DNA of 64,000 bases from Thermoprotei archaeon (GTDB lineage Archaea > Thermoproteota > Methanomethylicia > Nezhaarchaeales > B40-G2): positions 1-64,000 of the forward strand of contig QMSI01000001.1 in NCBI GenBank assembly GCA_003649615.1, read 5' to 3'. Positions 42,294 to 51,168 of the stretch are shown here, in pieces. How positions within the stretch are numbered: the stretch's first letter is position 1; every line of letters starts with the position of its first letter. Below the pieces are notes generated by a model. That model searched no databases. It saw only the letters and a program-made list of their open reading frames with translations, and had not been told where the DNA came from. The translations under genes and the position numbers were made by a program.

Positions 42294-42735
42294 GGTGAGA
42301 GGTATGTCTTCGTATCTAAGACCCCTGTACATGGCCTTGGTCCACGCATTTAAGAGAACCTTCACCGTCAAGTATCCTTTCGAAATACTTCAACCCGCTG
42401 AGCGCTATAGAGGTAGGATTAAGCTTAACATGGATAAATGCATAGGTTGTGGCGTATGCAGCTATATATGTCCTAATAGGGCGATTACGTTAGTTGAACA
42501 TGAAGGAAGGAAGTACCCCCAGCTAGACTATGGTAGATGCTGCTTCTGTGGCTTCTGCGTCGAATACTGTCCTCGAGCTGCACTTGAACACACCCAAGAA
42601 TACGAGATAGCAGCCTATACCAAAGAAGAGTTAATCTATAGCCCATTAAAGATGGCAGAGCCAGCTAAACCGTTTGATAGAAGAATAGTCACAGTTAAGG
42701 GCTTAGACAGCAAACTAGGCCCTGGACATGGATGA
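42286..42735 (+). CDS. nuoI: Complex I/Fpo-like subunit I (2x[4Fe-4S])
   Basis: 149 residues: CIGCGVCSYICPNRAI and CCFCGFCVEYCPRAAL bind two 4Fe-4S clusters that link the input device to N2. No further input module (NuoEFG or FpoF) follows; this is the last gene of the rightward operon. Ferredoxin or an FpoF encoded elsewhere may dock here. Its last 21 bases overlap the convergent radical-SAM gene. Confidence 0.95.
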   Translation: MSEVRGMSSYLRPLYMALVHAFKRTFTVKYPFEILQPAERYRGRIKLNMDKCIGCGVCSYICPNRAITLVEHEGRKYPQLDYGRCCFCGFCVEYCPRAALEHTQEYEIAAYTKEELIYSPLKMAEPAKPFDRRIVTVKGLDSKLGPGHG

Positions 42736-43809
42736 CGGCGCATGGGCATAAGGGCATGAAGGATCTTCAGCTAAATAATCATTGAGCAGGGCGTAGGCTT
42801 TAGCCCTACATCCACCACATACTTCTTTAAGCACGCATCCACCACATGCATCTCTAAACTTATCCCTACTCCTCAATTCTTCAAAGACTTTTGAAGATCT
42901 CCATAGATAGCTAAGCCTATCTTTCTTAACGTTTCCAACCGATACAGGAAGGAAGGGGCATGGAGTAACTTCTCCATCAGGGGAAACCCTTACCATGGAC
43001 CTGCCCGCTAAACATCCCTTAAAGTATCCTTTAAGAACTTCTTCATCAACTCCTAGGTCACCAGCTTTGCTCAGTAAATAGACCCAGAAGTATGGGTAGC
43101 ACTGCGGTTTAAGCCATACCTTAAACCTACGCTGTTCTTTGAAAAGGTAGTCAAAGAGAGCTAAAGGATCTAAACCATGAGGTTTAAGAAAAGCACCTCT
43201 ACCAGTCGGTATAAGGTCGAAGATGAAAAGCCTTCTAGCTTGAAGGTGTTCAGCCAATTCTATTAATGAAGGAAGCTCATTAACGTTACTTTCCATCAAC
43301 GTAAAGTGGAGCTGTAGGCTTAATCCAGTCTTCTTAGCGTTGAGAGCTCCTTGTATAGCTGCATCGAAGGCTCCTTGTACGCCCCTAATATGATCATGGC
43401 TTGTCTTAGTAGCTCCATCGATGCTAATAGCGAGCTCGTCGAGGCCAGCTTGCTTAAGCTTCCTAGCAACCTCCAAGTCAATCAACGTACCATTGCTCGC
43501 TAAGGCTACACGAAGACCCAAGCTAGAGGCATACTCCACCAATTCATAAACGTCAGGTCTAAGGAGAGGTTCTCCTCCGCTTAAGACTAGTTGAGAGCCT
43601 GCCCCAAAGATCGCTCTTACCTCATCTATGAGTTTTAGGCCCTCTTCGAGGCTCAATTCAGATCGTTTAGAAGATGATGGTAAATAACAATGCATGCAAC
43701 GAAGGTTACAAGAGTACGTGACGTTCCATACGAGCTCGCCTGCTGAATGCCCTAGACAGCCATCTTCCACGTTGTCAGGGTGTAGTAACTCAGGTAAGTT
43801 CATGGTCAT
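42715..43809 (-). CDS. Radical SAM/SPASM enzyme, AhbC/AhbD/NirJ-like (copy 2)
   Basis: 364 residues. SAM cluster CNLRCMHCY near residue 34, GGEPLLRPDVYELVEYA, SISIDGAT-like AISIDGATKTSHDHIRG, and a SPASM region (CLAGRSMVRVSPDGEVTPCPF, then CGGCVLKEVCGGC) with a final ED-PSC. The ending CGGCRxxAYxLxxDYLAEDPSC resembles AhbC/AhbD (siroheme-derived heme synthesis) and tungsto-cofactor maturases. The substrate is not certain. Six bases after the paralogue below; it is convergent with nuoI. Confidence 0.8.
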   Translation of the reverse strand: MTMNLPELLHPDNVEDGCLGHSAGELVWNVTYSCNLRCMHCYLPSSSKRSELSLEEGLKLIDEVRAIFGAGSQLVLSGGEPLLRPDVYELVEYASSLGLRVALASNGTLIDLEVARKLKQAGLDELAISIDGATKTSHDHIRGVQGAFDAAIQGALNAKKTGLSLQLHFTLMESNVNELPSLIELAEHLQARRLFIFDLIPTGRGAFLKPHGLDPLALFDYLFKEQRRFKVWLKPQCYPYFWVYLLSKAGDLGVDEEVLKGYFKGCLAGRSMVRVSPDGEVTPCPFLPVSVGNVKKDRLSYLWRSSKVFEELRSRDKFRDACGGCVLKEVCGGCRAKAYALLNDYLAEDPSCPYAHAPSSMSRA

Positions 43810-44622
43810 TCAGATCTATGGTTTAGGGGTAATAGGACATGAAGGATCTTTTTCAAAGCAGTCTCCAAAGTGCGCTTCTGCCCTACCTCTACATCCACCA
43901 CATACTTCTAGATATTTGCAAGACCTACAAGGCTCCCTTAGAAAGCTGCGAGGGTTTCTAAGCTTCTTAAAGAGCTCCGCGTCCCTCCAAATCTTAAGGA
44001 AGCCTCCATCCCTCACGTTACCTGCACTGGTCCTCACGTAGGGGCATGGTGTTACTTCTCCGGTCACTGTTACGCAGCAATGCCTTATACCGGCTTGACA
44101 CATTCTTATCATATCTGCTGTGAAGTCCTGTTCGAATTCTACTTCATACTCCTCTATTATGAAAGGCCAGTACTGAGGCATGCATTCAGGTCTTATCCAA
44201 AGCCTACCTTCATGTTGCACCTTATACTTGAAAATATAGTCCAGCAAACCCAAGTATTCTTCCTTACTTAACTCCGCATCGGGCATATTTTTGGCGCCAT
44301 TACCCAAGGGGATATAATGGAAAAGGAAGACGCCTGGAGGGCTCGTTATGGGGTCATTTGGGCTTCGCTTTGAAAGTTTCTTGGCTAACTCTATTATAGC
44401 TGGGACTTGGTCGACGTTATATTTGTTAACCACGAACGCTATGTTCCAGTGTATGCCGACTTCTTTACACGCCTTTAACCCTTCTAAGGCCTTCTTGTAG
44501 GATCCTACTCCTCTAATACCATCGTTTACTTCTTGTGTAGCTCCATCGATGCTAATAGAAATACCTACGAGGCCAGCTTGCTTAAGCTTCCTAGCAACCT
44601 CCAAGTCAATCAACGTACCATT
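43440..44622. repeat. 55-nt identical segment shared by the two radical-SAM genes
   Basis: 43440-43494 and 44568-44622 are identical over 55 bases, and 43409-43430 equals 44537-44558 over 22 bases, while nearby sequence differs at many positions. The segment encodes NGTLIDLEVARKLKQAGL in both. It suggests gene conversion between tandem paralogues, or a recent partial homogenisation. Confidence 0.8.
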
Positions 44623-44928
44623 ACTGGTCATGACAGGCCTCATTCCAAGTCTAGAGGCATATTCTATGTAATCGTAGATATAGGGACATAGAATGGGCTC
44701 TCCGCCTTCAAACACAACCATTACATCTTTAGGGCCTAGCTTAGCCATCTCTTCCAACAAAGCTAAGCCTTCTTCTTTAGAGAGAGCATTCTCAGGTTCA
44801 GATCCAACATCGTTAAGGTAGCAATGCTTACACCTTAAGTTACACTTGTTGGTCACTTCCCAAGCAAATTCCTTTACATCTCCGCCTAGTATAATAGGCA
44901 GATGTCCCTCGAGGCAGCCCATAAGCAC
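43816..44928 (-). CDS. Radical SAM/SPASM enzyme, AhbC/AhbD/NirJ-like (copy 1)
   Basis: 370 residues: CNLRCKHCYLND cluster, FEGGEPILCPYIYDYIEYA, SISIDGATQEVNDGIRG, and SPASM cysteines in CQAGIRHCCVTVTGEVTPCPY and CRSCKYLEVCGGCRGRAEAHFGDCFEKDPSC. First gene of a two-gene operon. Adjacent AhbC/AhbD-like pairs make heme from siroheme derivatives in some archaea; alternatives are PqqE-like peptide or tungstopterin modification. The pair sits beside nuo and is close to a UbiD/UbiA pair; a role in respiratory cofactors is an inference. A TATA-like CTATATATTAAGCC lies about 30 bases upstream. Confidence 0.8.
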   Translation of the reverse strand: MLMGCLEGHLPIILGGDVKEFAWEVTNKCNLRCKHCYLNDVGSEPENALSKEEGLALLEEMAKLGPKDVMVVFEGGEPILCPYIYDYIEYASRLGMRPVMTSNGTLIDLEVARKLKQAGLVGISISIDGATQEVNDGIRGVGSYKKALEGLKACKEVGIHWNIAFVVNKYNVDQVPAIIELAKKLSKRSPNDPITSPPGVFLFHYIPLGNGAKNMPDAELSKEEYLGLLDYIFKYKVQHEGRLWIRPECMPQYWPFIIEEYEVEFEQDFTADMIRMCQAGIRHCCVTVTGEVTPCPYVRTSAGNVRDGGFLKIWRDAELFKKLRNPRSFLREPCRSCKYLEVCGGCRGRAEAHFGDCFEKDPSCPITPKP

Positions 44929-45077
44929 CGGCTAGAGGCAGCCATATGGCTTAATATATAGCTTTTCTTTTAAGAAACAAAACAATGCCAAAAGAACTTC
45001 AGCTTTAAGCCTCAGAGACTATCAACAAACTCCTTAATTGACTCTTATAGGAGAGTTCTTCAGTTCCTTAAGATGAC

Positions 45078-46172
45078 ATGAAGATACTGCTTGTGAGCGA
45101 GAGATACCCTTTAATCATCGGGGGAGTGGAGGAACACTTAAGGGGATTAGCTGAGAGGCTTGAAGAGAAAGGCTTTGAGGTCTCAGTGGCTTATAGGAGG
45201 AGGCAAGAGAAGAGTCTTGTCAATGCTCCACGCCTAAAGTGCTTGAAAGTATCGCTCGACACCTTTAAGCTACGTGACTTTATCAAGCAAGAGGCACCTG
45301 ACTTAATTCATGCTCATTACTCCTTCAACTGGTTACCTCCGTTGCTGCTCGCTATCGGAAGTCAGTTAAACATACCGGGCGTTGTTACCAGCCACAGCGC
45401 ATTGCCCGGCTATGAGTACGATCCTGTCAGATACCTCTACGCATTAATGCCTCATCGACTACTTTTATCAAAGGCCCAAGTTATGATTTCGGTAAGCAGG
45501 GCAGTAGACCATCTCATGGCCGCCCTTGTCAATAAAAGGGTTAGGAGAGTGATTATACCTAATGCCGTCGACACCAATAAGTATAGACCCTCACACAGGG
45601 AGCCTTCTGATCCCCTTGTTCTTTACGTCGGTAGGCTCATATATCGTAAAGGCATTCATGTGTTACTGCATGCCTTTAAGAAGGTAATTAAGGAGGAGCG
45701 TGAAGCAAAACTGGTAATCGCGGGCAGTGGTTACATGGAGCCCTTCTTTAAAGCCCTCGCCTCCAGTCTAAAGCTACGTGGCTACGTAGAGTTTAGAGGC
45801 AACGTGTCCGATGAAGTTAAAGCTGAGTTCTATCGACGTGCATGGCTCACCGTGGTACCCACTCTCTACGGTGAGGGGTTCGGGATAGTAGCCATTGAAT
45901 CCATGGCCTCTGGAACACCGGTGGTAGCTTCGGAGGTCGGAGGCTTGAAGGAGGTGGTAGACAACGAAGTAAGCGGTCTGCTCGTCAAGCCTAACTCACC
46001 TAAAAAGCTGGCCGAGGCCGTCATAGCCCTTCTCCAAGACCCCGTCCTCCGTAAGAGGCTTTCGGTCAATGCTAGGCTTAAGGCCTTAAAGGAGTATGCA
46101 TGGGACAGCGTAGCTAGCCAGATCATCGACATATATTCAGAAGCACATCGCGAAAGTGCTAGGCCTAGATAA
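45078..46172 (+). CDS. Family 4-type glycosyltransferase
   Basis: 364 residues, GT-B fold. N-terminal SERYPLIIGGVEEHLRGLAERL, the donor-domain start VLYVGRLIYRKGIHVLLHAF near residue 178 and the EX7E motif EGFGIVAIESMASGTPVVASEVGGLKEVV near 265-290 are diagnostic for GT4. It transfers a sugar from an NDP- or phospho-donor to glycan or lipid at the cytoplasmic face; no membrane helix is present. Stand-alone on the plus strand between leftward genes. Confidence 0.9.
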   Translation: MKILLVSERYPLIIGGVEEHLRGLAERLEEKGFEVSVAYRRRQEKSLVNAPRLKCLKVSLDTFKLRDFIKQEAPDLIHAHYSFNWLPPLLLAIGSQLNIPGVVTSHSALPGYEYDPVRYLYALMPHRLLLSKAQVMISVSRAVDHLMAALVNKRVRRVIIPNAVDTNKYRPSHREPSDPLVLYVGRLIYRKGIHVLLHAFKKVIKEEREAKLVIAGSGYMEPFFKALASSLKLRGYVEFRGNVSDEVKAEFYRRAWLTVVPTLYGEGFGIVAIESMASGTPVVASEVGGLKEVVDNEVSGLLVKPNSPKKLAEAVIALLQDPVLRKRLSVNARLKALKEYAWDSVASQIIDIYSEAHRESARPR

Positions 46173-46183
46173 ACGTCTAAGCG

Positions 46184-46930
46184 CTATGCGTAGAAGCAGT
46201 TATAGATATATCTCTCCAAGGCCAAAGCCTCTGAGCTGCTTAGATCTCTAGGCCTAGGTATGTCCACATCTATTATATCCTTCACCCTAGTCGGCTTATC
46301 GGAAAACACGACGATCCTTTCAGCTAAATATATGGCTTCTTTAGGATCGTGGGTGACGAAAAGTATTGTTAGGTTTTCTTCACTCCACACCTTGAGAATC
46401 TCCTCTTGAAGCTCCTTACGTGTTCGTACATCTAAGCCTGTTAAAGGTTCATCCATGAGCAGTATCTTAGGCTTAACCGCTAAGGCCCTAGCTAAAGCTA
46501 CCCTTTGCTTCATACCCCCACTAAGTTCATGTGGATAAGCGTTAGAGTATGCTTGAAGACCCACCATCCTTAAGCAGCTATCCACAATCTCTTCGTCCTC
46601 GGCCTCTACCTTACCTTTCCTGAGCTCCACTGACAGCCTAACATTCTCCCTAACGGTCCTCCAACGTAAGAGCCTAGGTTCTTGGAAGACCACGCTTATG
46701 GATGAGAGAAAACCATCATCTTCCTTCACGTTAGAGCCTTGCACGTCAACCGAGCCTCCGTCGAAGGAAGTGAGCTTGGCAAGTATCTTTAGCAAGGTCG
46801 TCTTGCCGCAACCTGAGGGACCAAGCACGCAACAAAATTCACTATTCTTTACGTTAAAGGAAATCCCATCTAAGACTAGGAGGTTACCGTAGCTTTTTTT
46901 CAAGTCGCTTATGGTTATGGCGTATTTCAC
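46184..46930 (-). CDS. ABC transporter ATPase, SsuB/TauB-like
   Basis: 248 residues: Walker [15 protein letters not shown]-loop [13 protein letters not shown], signature [16 protein letters not shown], Walker [14 protein letters not shown] and the switch His in FVTHDPKEA. The Q-loop and length match nitrate/sulfonate/taurine ATPases. Overlaps the permease gene by 4 bases. Substrate possibly sulfonate, nitrate, thiamine precursor or oxyanion; not resolvable from sequence. Confidence 0.9.
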   Translation of the reverse strand: MKYAITISDLKKSYGNLLVLDGISFNVKNSEFCCVLGPSGCGKTTLLKILAKLTSFDGGSVDVQGSNVKEDDGFLSSISVVFQEPRLLRWRTVRENVRLSVELRKGKVEAEDEEIVDSCLRMVGLQAYSNAYPHELSGGMKQRVALARALAVKPKILLMDEPLTGLDVRTRKELQEEILKVWSEENLTILFVTHDPKEAIYLAERIVVFSDKPTRVKDIIDVDIPRPRDLSSSEALALERYIYNCFYA

Positions 46931-47679
46931 CTACGCCACCTCCTTATGAGCCTCTTATCAATGAGGTTAAAGACCACGTATTCAAAGAAAGCTATTATGG
47001 CTGCACAGAATAGAACCCACGCAAACATGCGATCTATAGAGTAGCTACTGAAAGACAGCCAGAGCATGTATCCTATACCGTTCACAGCACCGAAGACCTC
47101 GCCTAACACTACCACCTTCCAAGCCACCTCGAAGGAAGTTCGTAGAGCAGCGAAAAGATAGGGATATAACATTGGCAATATCACGGCCTTAAACACCCTC
47201 AACTTATTCCTAGTGTAGGCGTAGGCCATCTCTACGAGGCTTTCGTCAAGTTCCTTGACACCTTCCCATAGGTTTATGGTGAAGAAGGGGATTATAGCAG
47301 CTGCCACGACAAAGACGGGAGCTGTACCGGAAAGGCCAAAGAGAGCTGCAAAGATCAGTGCCCAACATAATGCTGGTACAGACTCCAAGACTGGTTGGAT
47401 GACCGATTCCACCACGAAAGAAGCCGTGGAGCTATAGCGAGGAGCTATGCCTAAAACCAAGCCAAGAAGAGAGCCTAAGGCAACTCCAAGCAATACCCTG
47501 TTGAAGGTAGCTGCTACATGAAACCAAGTACTAGGCTTCATAATCATCTCGAGGAAAGGGTCAGCAACCTGGAGAGGGCTAGGAAAGAGATAGCTATTCA
47601 CGAGGCTAGCAGCTAAGAGCCAAACAGCTAAGACTGTAAGGAAAGCGGCCAGGAGCCTAGCTATCTCCTTAAGGTTCAT
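46927..47679 (-). CDS. ABC transporter permease, SsuC-like
   Basis: 250 residues, about six membrane helices, with the EAA loop [45 protein letters not shown], and [29 protein letters not shown] typical of the taurine/nitrate family. It overlaps both its neighbours by 4 bases, forming a tight three-gene transport operon. Confidence 0.9.
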   Translation of the reverse strand: MNLKEIARLLAAFLTVLAVWLLAASLVNSYLFPSPLQVADPFLEMIMKPSTWFHVAATFNRVLLGVALGSLLGLVLGIAPRYSSTASFVVESVIQPVLESVPALCWALIFAALFGLSGTAPVFVVAAAIIPFFTINLWEGVKELDESLVEMAYAYTRNKLRVFKAVILPMLYPYLFAALRTSFEVAWKVVVLGEVFGAVNGIGYMLWLSFSSYSIDRMFAWVLFCAAIIAFFEYVVFNLIDKRLIRRWRR

Positions 47680-48665
47680 GGCTCTAAACTCACGAAAACC
47701 TCTAGGGGGTCGGGGAGGACGCTTATTAAACCTCTCGAATAGGCTAGTTCAAAGAGCTTCCCTATGACCATCTTGTCGTCCTCTGTTAGACCATACCTTA
47801 TGCAATATTGCTCAAGGGATTTTTGCGCAGCCTCAAGCTCCACACCTTCTCGTTGAGTTAAAGTCCACTCTAACGCTTCATCACGATGGATTAAGCTATA
47901 GCTCAACGATTCGTTAAGCAACCTTAAAGCCTCCCTTACCAAGTCTGGATTCTCCTCGAGTAGATCAGCTTTAACAACCAATACAGCCACTACAGGGTAC
48001 TCACCATAGAGCCGCCTAAACTCCTCCGATACGTCGCATATTAACCGGTATTTATCGGGGCTTAGGCTCATCTGAGCCGCCACGTCACCTATAACAAGCA
48101 CGGCGTCCACTTCCCCAGCATCAAGTAAAGCTGGAAGCTGAGGCAACGGTTTATCGATGATGAGATCGCTCTCTAGCGATAATGAAAGGTTAAAACGTCG
48201 CTCTAATACGTCCAAGAGTATAAGATTGCTGCTCTTTAATCCTCTAGGCGTAGGCACCCCTATCCTCCGACCTTTAAGCTCAGATGGATCGGTAATCTCC
48301 GAATCTAACCTTACGAAGAGAAGAGCATTACCCTCCTCATTGCCTTGAATTACAGCTGTACCTAATATCTTCAAGGGCCTCTCCATCTCATAAGCCTTAG
48401 CAAACGCTTCGGTAGACATGAAGCCTATGTCGGCCTGAAGGTCCATTAAGATCTCATTGAACTGTAAGGTGTGCTGGACTGTTATGGTAAGATTGCTTGA
48501 ACTGACGATACCTGTCTCCAAAGCGTAGGTTGCCATATACTCAGCAGTGAAAGGAGGGATCACCAAAGTTAAGTTAGTGCGTGGAGGAGAGGATGATAAC
48601 AGGTAGTAAGCTGTTGCAGCCATGAGCACTGCAACAACCATTAATACTGCCAGGTAAGCCCTCAC
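47676..48665 (-). CDS. ABC transporter substrate-binding protein, SsuA/NMT1-like
   Basis: 329 residues. An N-terminal hydrophobic signal-anchor (residues 5-22) precedes a two-lobed type II binding domain: LQADIGFMSTEAFAKAYE, ITDPSELKGRRIGVPTPRGLKSS and ALLDAGEVDAVLVIGDVAAQM. No lipobox cysteine. Ligand unknown. First gene of the operon; divergent from ubiD with about 60 bases between. Confidence 0.85.
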   Translation of the reverse strand: MRAYLAVLMVVAVLMAATAYYLLSSSPPRTNLTLVIPPFTAEYMATYALETGIVSSSNLTITVQHTLQFNEILMDLQADIGFMSTEAFAKAYEMERPLKILGTAVIQGNEEGNALLFVRLDSEITDPSELKGRRIGVPTPRGLKSSNLILLDVLERRFNLSLSLESDLIIDKPLPQLPALLDAGEVDAVLVIGDVAAQMSLSPDKYRLICDVSEEFRRLYGEYPVVAVLVVKADLLEENPDLVREALRLLNESLSYSLIHRDEALEWTLTQREGVELEAAQKSLEQYCIRYGLTEDDKMVIGKLFELAYSRGLISVLPDPLEVFVSLEP

Positions 48666-48730
48666 CCTCCACCAACCCCTTAAAGCCCTTTTTAGCCCAG
48701 TTTTTAAGGGTATTTTAGCGCGTGAGAACT

Positions 48731-50155
48731 ATGTTTGATGACCTGAGAGGGTTCATAAGAGTTCTCGAAGAAAGAGGAATGTTGAGGAGGGTTCAGGCTA
48801 AGGTAAAGGTGGAGCTTGAAATAGCTGAGATCGTGAGGAGGGTGTTTAAAGCTGGAGGGCCAGCCCTTCTCTTCGAGCAGGTTGAAGGGTTTGATATCCC
48901 TGTCTTAACCAACCTCTTCGGGACAGAGGAAAGAGTACTTTTAGCCTTGAGAGCTGAGAAAGTGGAGGACGTCACGAGCAGGATGAGCGACCTCCTCAAG
49001 GTAGCAAGGAAGCCTAGCTTAAAAGCCATATTCCAAGCCTTGAGAGCCGTTAAAGCAACGAGGCCCAAGTTGGTTGGGAACGCGCCTTGTAAGGAAGTGG
49101 TCTTGAGAGGAGAGAAGGTTAAGTTAAGTAAGCTACCGGCTCTAAAATGCTGGCCTAAAGAGGCAGGACGCTTCATAACACTACCTCTCGTATTCACTAA
49201 AGACCCTGAGGAAGGAACCCGCAACGTAGGTATCTACAGGATGCAGATATTTGATGACACTACTACGGGCATGCACTGGCAGATACATAAACACGGAGCG
49301 CTCCATCTATGGAAGAAGAAGAAACCCTTAGAGGTGGCAGTGGCTCTTGGAGGAGACCCAGCGTTGATCCTCGCAGCCTCAATGCCCTTACCACAAGGAA
49401 TAGATGAAGTGATGGTGGCCGGGCTTCTAAAAGGCTCACCCATCAAGCTTGTTAAGTGCGAAACAGTTGACCTCGAGGTTCCTGCAGGAGCTGAGATAGT
49501 CTTGGAAGGTTACGTCGATCCCACTGAAACAAGGCTTGAAGGACCCTTCGGTGATCATACAGGGTACTATTCGCCTCCTCAGCCATGCCATGTGTTTAGG
49601 GTAAACTGCATGACCATGAGGGAAGAACCCATTTATCCGGCTTGGGTTGAAGGAAAACCTCCGAATGAAGGAGCGGTGCTCCAGAGGGTTTTCCAACGCT
49701 TAACGCTCCCCCTATTACGGACTGTACTTCCCGAGGTCGTCGACATCAACTTTCCTCCTGAAGCCTGCTTCCATGGCCTCTGCATAGTCTCTATGAGAAA
49801 GAGGTACCCAGGCCACGCAAAGAGAATCATGATGGGTCTGTGGGGCCTTGAGTCCTTCTCCTTGGTTAAGGTCATAGTAGTCGTGGACGAGGACGTAAAC
49901 GTTCATGATTTAGGCGAGGTGCTATGGGCCATAGCAACGCGCGTTGACCCTGCAAGAGACATGCTAGTGTTGAAAGAAACACCACTTGACGCATTAGACC
50001 ACTCAGCCCCTCGTATAGGGCTAGGATCTAAGGTTGGCATAGATGCCACCAAAAAGTTGAAGGAAGAAGTAGAAAGGGAGCTGCCAGAAGAACTGAAGAT
50101 GGACGAGGAGATTAGTAGAAAGGTGGATACATTATGGCACAGCCTAAACCTCTGA
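48731..50155 (+). CDS. UbiD-family prenylated-FMN decarboxylase
   Basis: About 474 residues. UbiD landmarks: NVGIYRMQIFD, the WQIHKHGALH motif, ALGGDPALILAASMPLP, VPAGAEIVLEG with its acidic residues, and EGPFGDHTGYYSPP. UbiD enzymes use prFMN to decarboxylate aromatic or alpha,beta-unsaturated acids. In archaea they act in quinone synthesis or as trans-anhydromevalonate phosphate decarboxylase. The 22-base overlap with a UbiA-like prenyltransferase favours a quinone/aromatic lipid role. ATG 48731 or GTG 48722. Confidence 0.85.
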   Translation: MFDDLRGFIRVLEERGMLRRVQAKVKVELEIAEIVRRVFKAGGPALLFEQVEGFDIPVLTNLFGTEERVLLALRAEKVEDVTSRMSDLLKVARKPSLKAIFQALRAVKATRPKLVGNAPCKEVVLRGEKVKLSKLPALKCWPKEAGRFITLPLVFTKDPEEGTRNVGIYRMQIFDDTTTGMHWQIHKHGALHLWKKKKPLEVAVALGGDPALILAASMPLPQGIDEVMVAGLLKGSPIKLVKCETVDLEVPAGAEIVLEGYVDPTETRLEGPFGDHTGYYSPPQPCHVFRVNCMTMREEPIYPAWVEGKPPNEGAVLQRVFQRLTLPLLRTVLPEVVDINFPPEACFHGLCIVSMRKRYPGHAKRIMMGLWGLESFSLVKVIVVVDEDVNVHDLGEVLWAIATRVDPARDMLVLKETPLDALDHSAPRIGLGSKVGIDATKKLKEEVERELPEELKMDEEISRKVDTLWHSLNL

Positions 50156-51072
50156 TCAAGTTGATAGACATCCTCAACTTAAGGCATGCTTGGAGCCCAG
50201 TAGCAGGAGTCGCGCTGGGGCTAGCTTCCACTTATTATTATTATGGGGTCTTCGACGGGGTGTTAGCGACATTAACGTTAATTGTGGTGATGTTGATTTC
50301 CTTCGGCTCCTTCTTCATAAACGATTATGCCGACTATGTGAGTGGGGTAGACACGCTAGTTAGCCATGAAGACGCAACTAAGTGGACAGGAGGAGGAAAA
50401 CCAACAGTGATGGGGCTCATATCACCTTCCACGCTATTAGTCATGTCGATCGTCTCCTTTACCATCGCAGGAGTACTTGGCCTATACCTAGTCTTCCTGA
50501 CAGGTCTATGGCCGCTCTTAGCTATAGGACTCATAGCTGCCTTTACAGGAGCCTTCTACGTAGCCCCTCCCTTGAAGCTTTCATATAGAGTCTACGGAGT
50601 TCCAGAGTTCTTAATGCCATTTAACTTCACCTTTCTTATAGTGCTAGCCACCTCCTACATCCAGCTGGGCAGCTTTGCTATGGAGCCACTCGTAGCCTGT
50701 ATACCAGCGCTTATAGCACCCTTAGCTCCAAGGCTATTAGGCGAAATCCCCGACTACTACGCCGATAAGCAGGCCGGTAAGCTTACCCTAGCAGGATACC
50801 TTGGAAGGGAGAAAGCCGCTAGGGTGGCTTTATATCCGGTAATCGTCAGCGCCACTATCTTAGTACTTGAAGTATGGCTAGGACTTTTACCGTATACCTG
50901 CCTTGTAGGCCTGGTCTTCTTTCCCATTGCTGTGTGGAAAGTCTATGAAGCCAGATATAGGTATGAGGAAGGGAGGAGGCTTGTACCTTGCATTAAGGCT
51001 TCCTTCCTACACTTGTTTGGAGTAAAGGCGCTTTTAGCCTTGGGTTTCTTAATTACAATTCTATTGAACTAA
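50134..51072 (+). CDS. UbiA-family membrane prenyltransferase
   Basis: 312 residues, about eight or nine membrane helices. First aspartate motif NDYADYVSGVDT near residue 68 and the second region GEIPDYYADKQAGKLTLAG near 203-221 bind Mg and prenyl diphosphate. It would attach a prenyl chain to an aromatic or other polar acceptor, such as MenA/MqnP-like menaquinone synthesis. DGGGP synthase is an alternative, though its partner genes are not here. Coupled to UbiD. Confidence 0.85.
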   Translation: MAQPKPLIKLIDILNLRHAWSPVAGVALGLASTYYYYGVFDGVLATLTLIVVMLISFGSFFINDYADYVSGVDTLVSHEDATKWTGGGKPTVMGLISPSTLLVMSIVSFTIAGVLGLYLVFLTGLWPLLAIGLIAAFTGAFYVAPPLKLSYRVYGVPEFLMPFNFTFLIVLATSYIQLGSFAMEPLVACIPALIAPLAPRLLGEIPDYYADKQAGKLTLAGYLGREKAARVALYPVIVSATILVLEVWLGLLPYTCLVGLVFFPIAVWKVYEARYRYEEGRRLVPCIKASFLHLFGVKALLALGFLITILLN

Positions 51073-51168
51073 TTAAAAATCATATTTATGGTAGATGTTT
51101 AGGAATAACGTATAAGTATGTCGTAGAGGCTTAGTTAACAAGGCTAGCTTATAGGCCTTGGTGATCTT

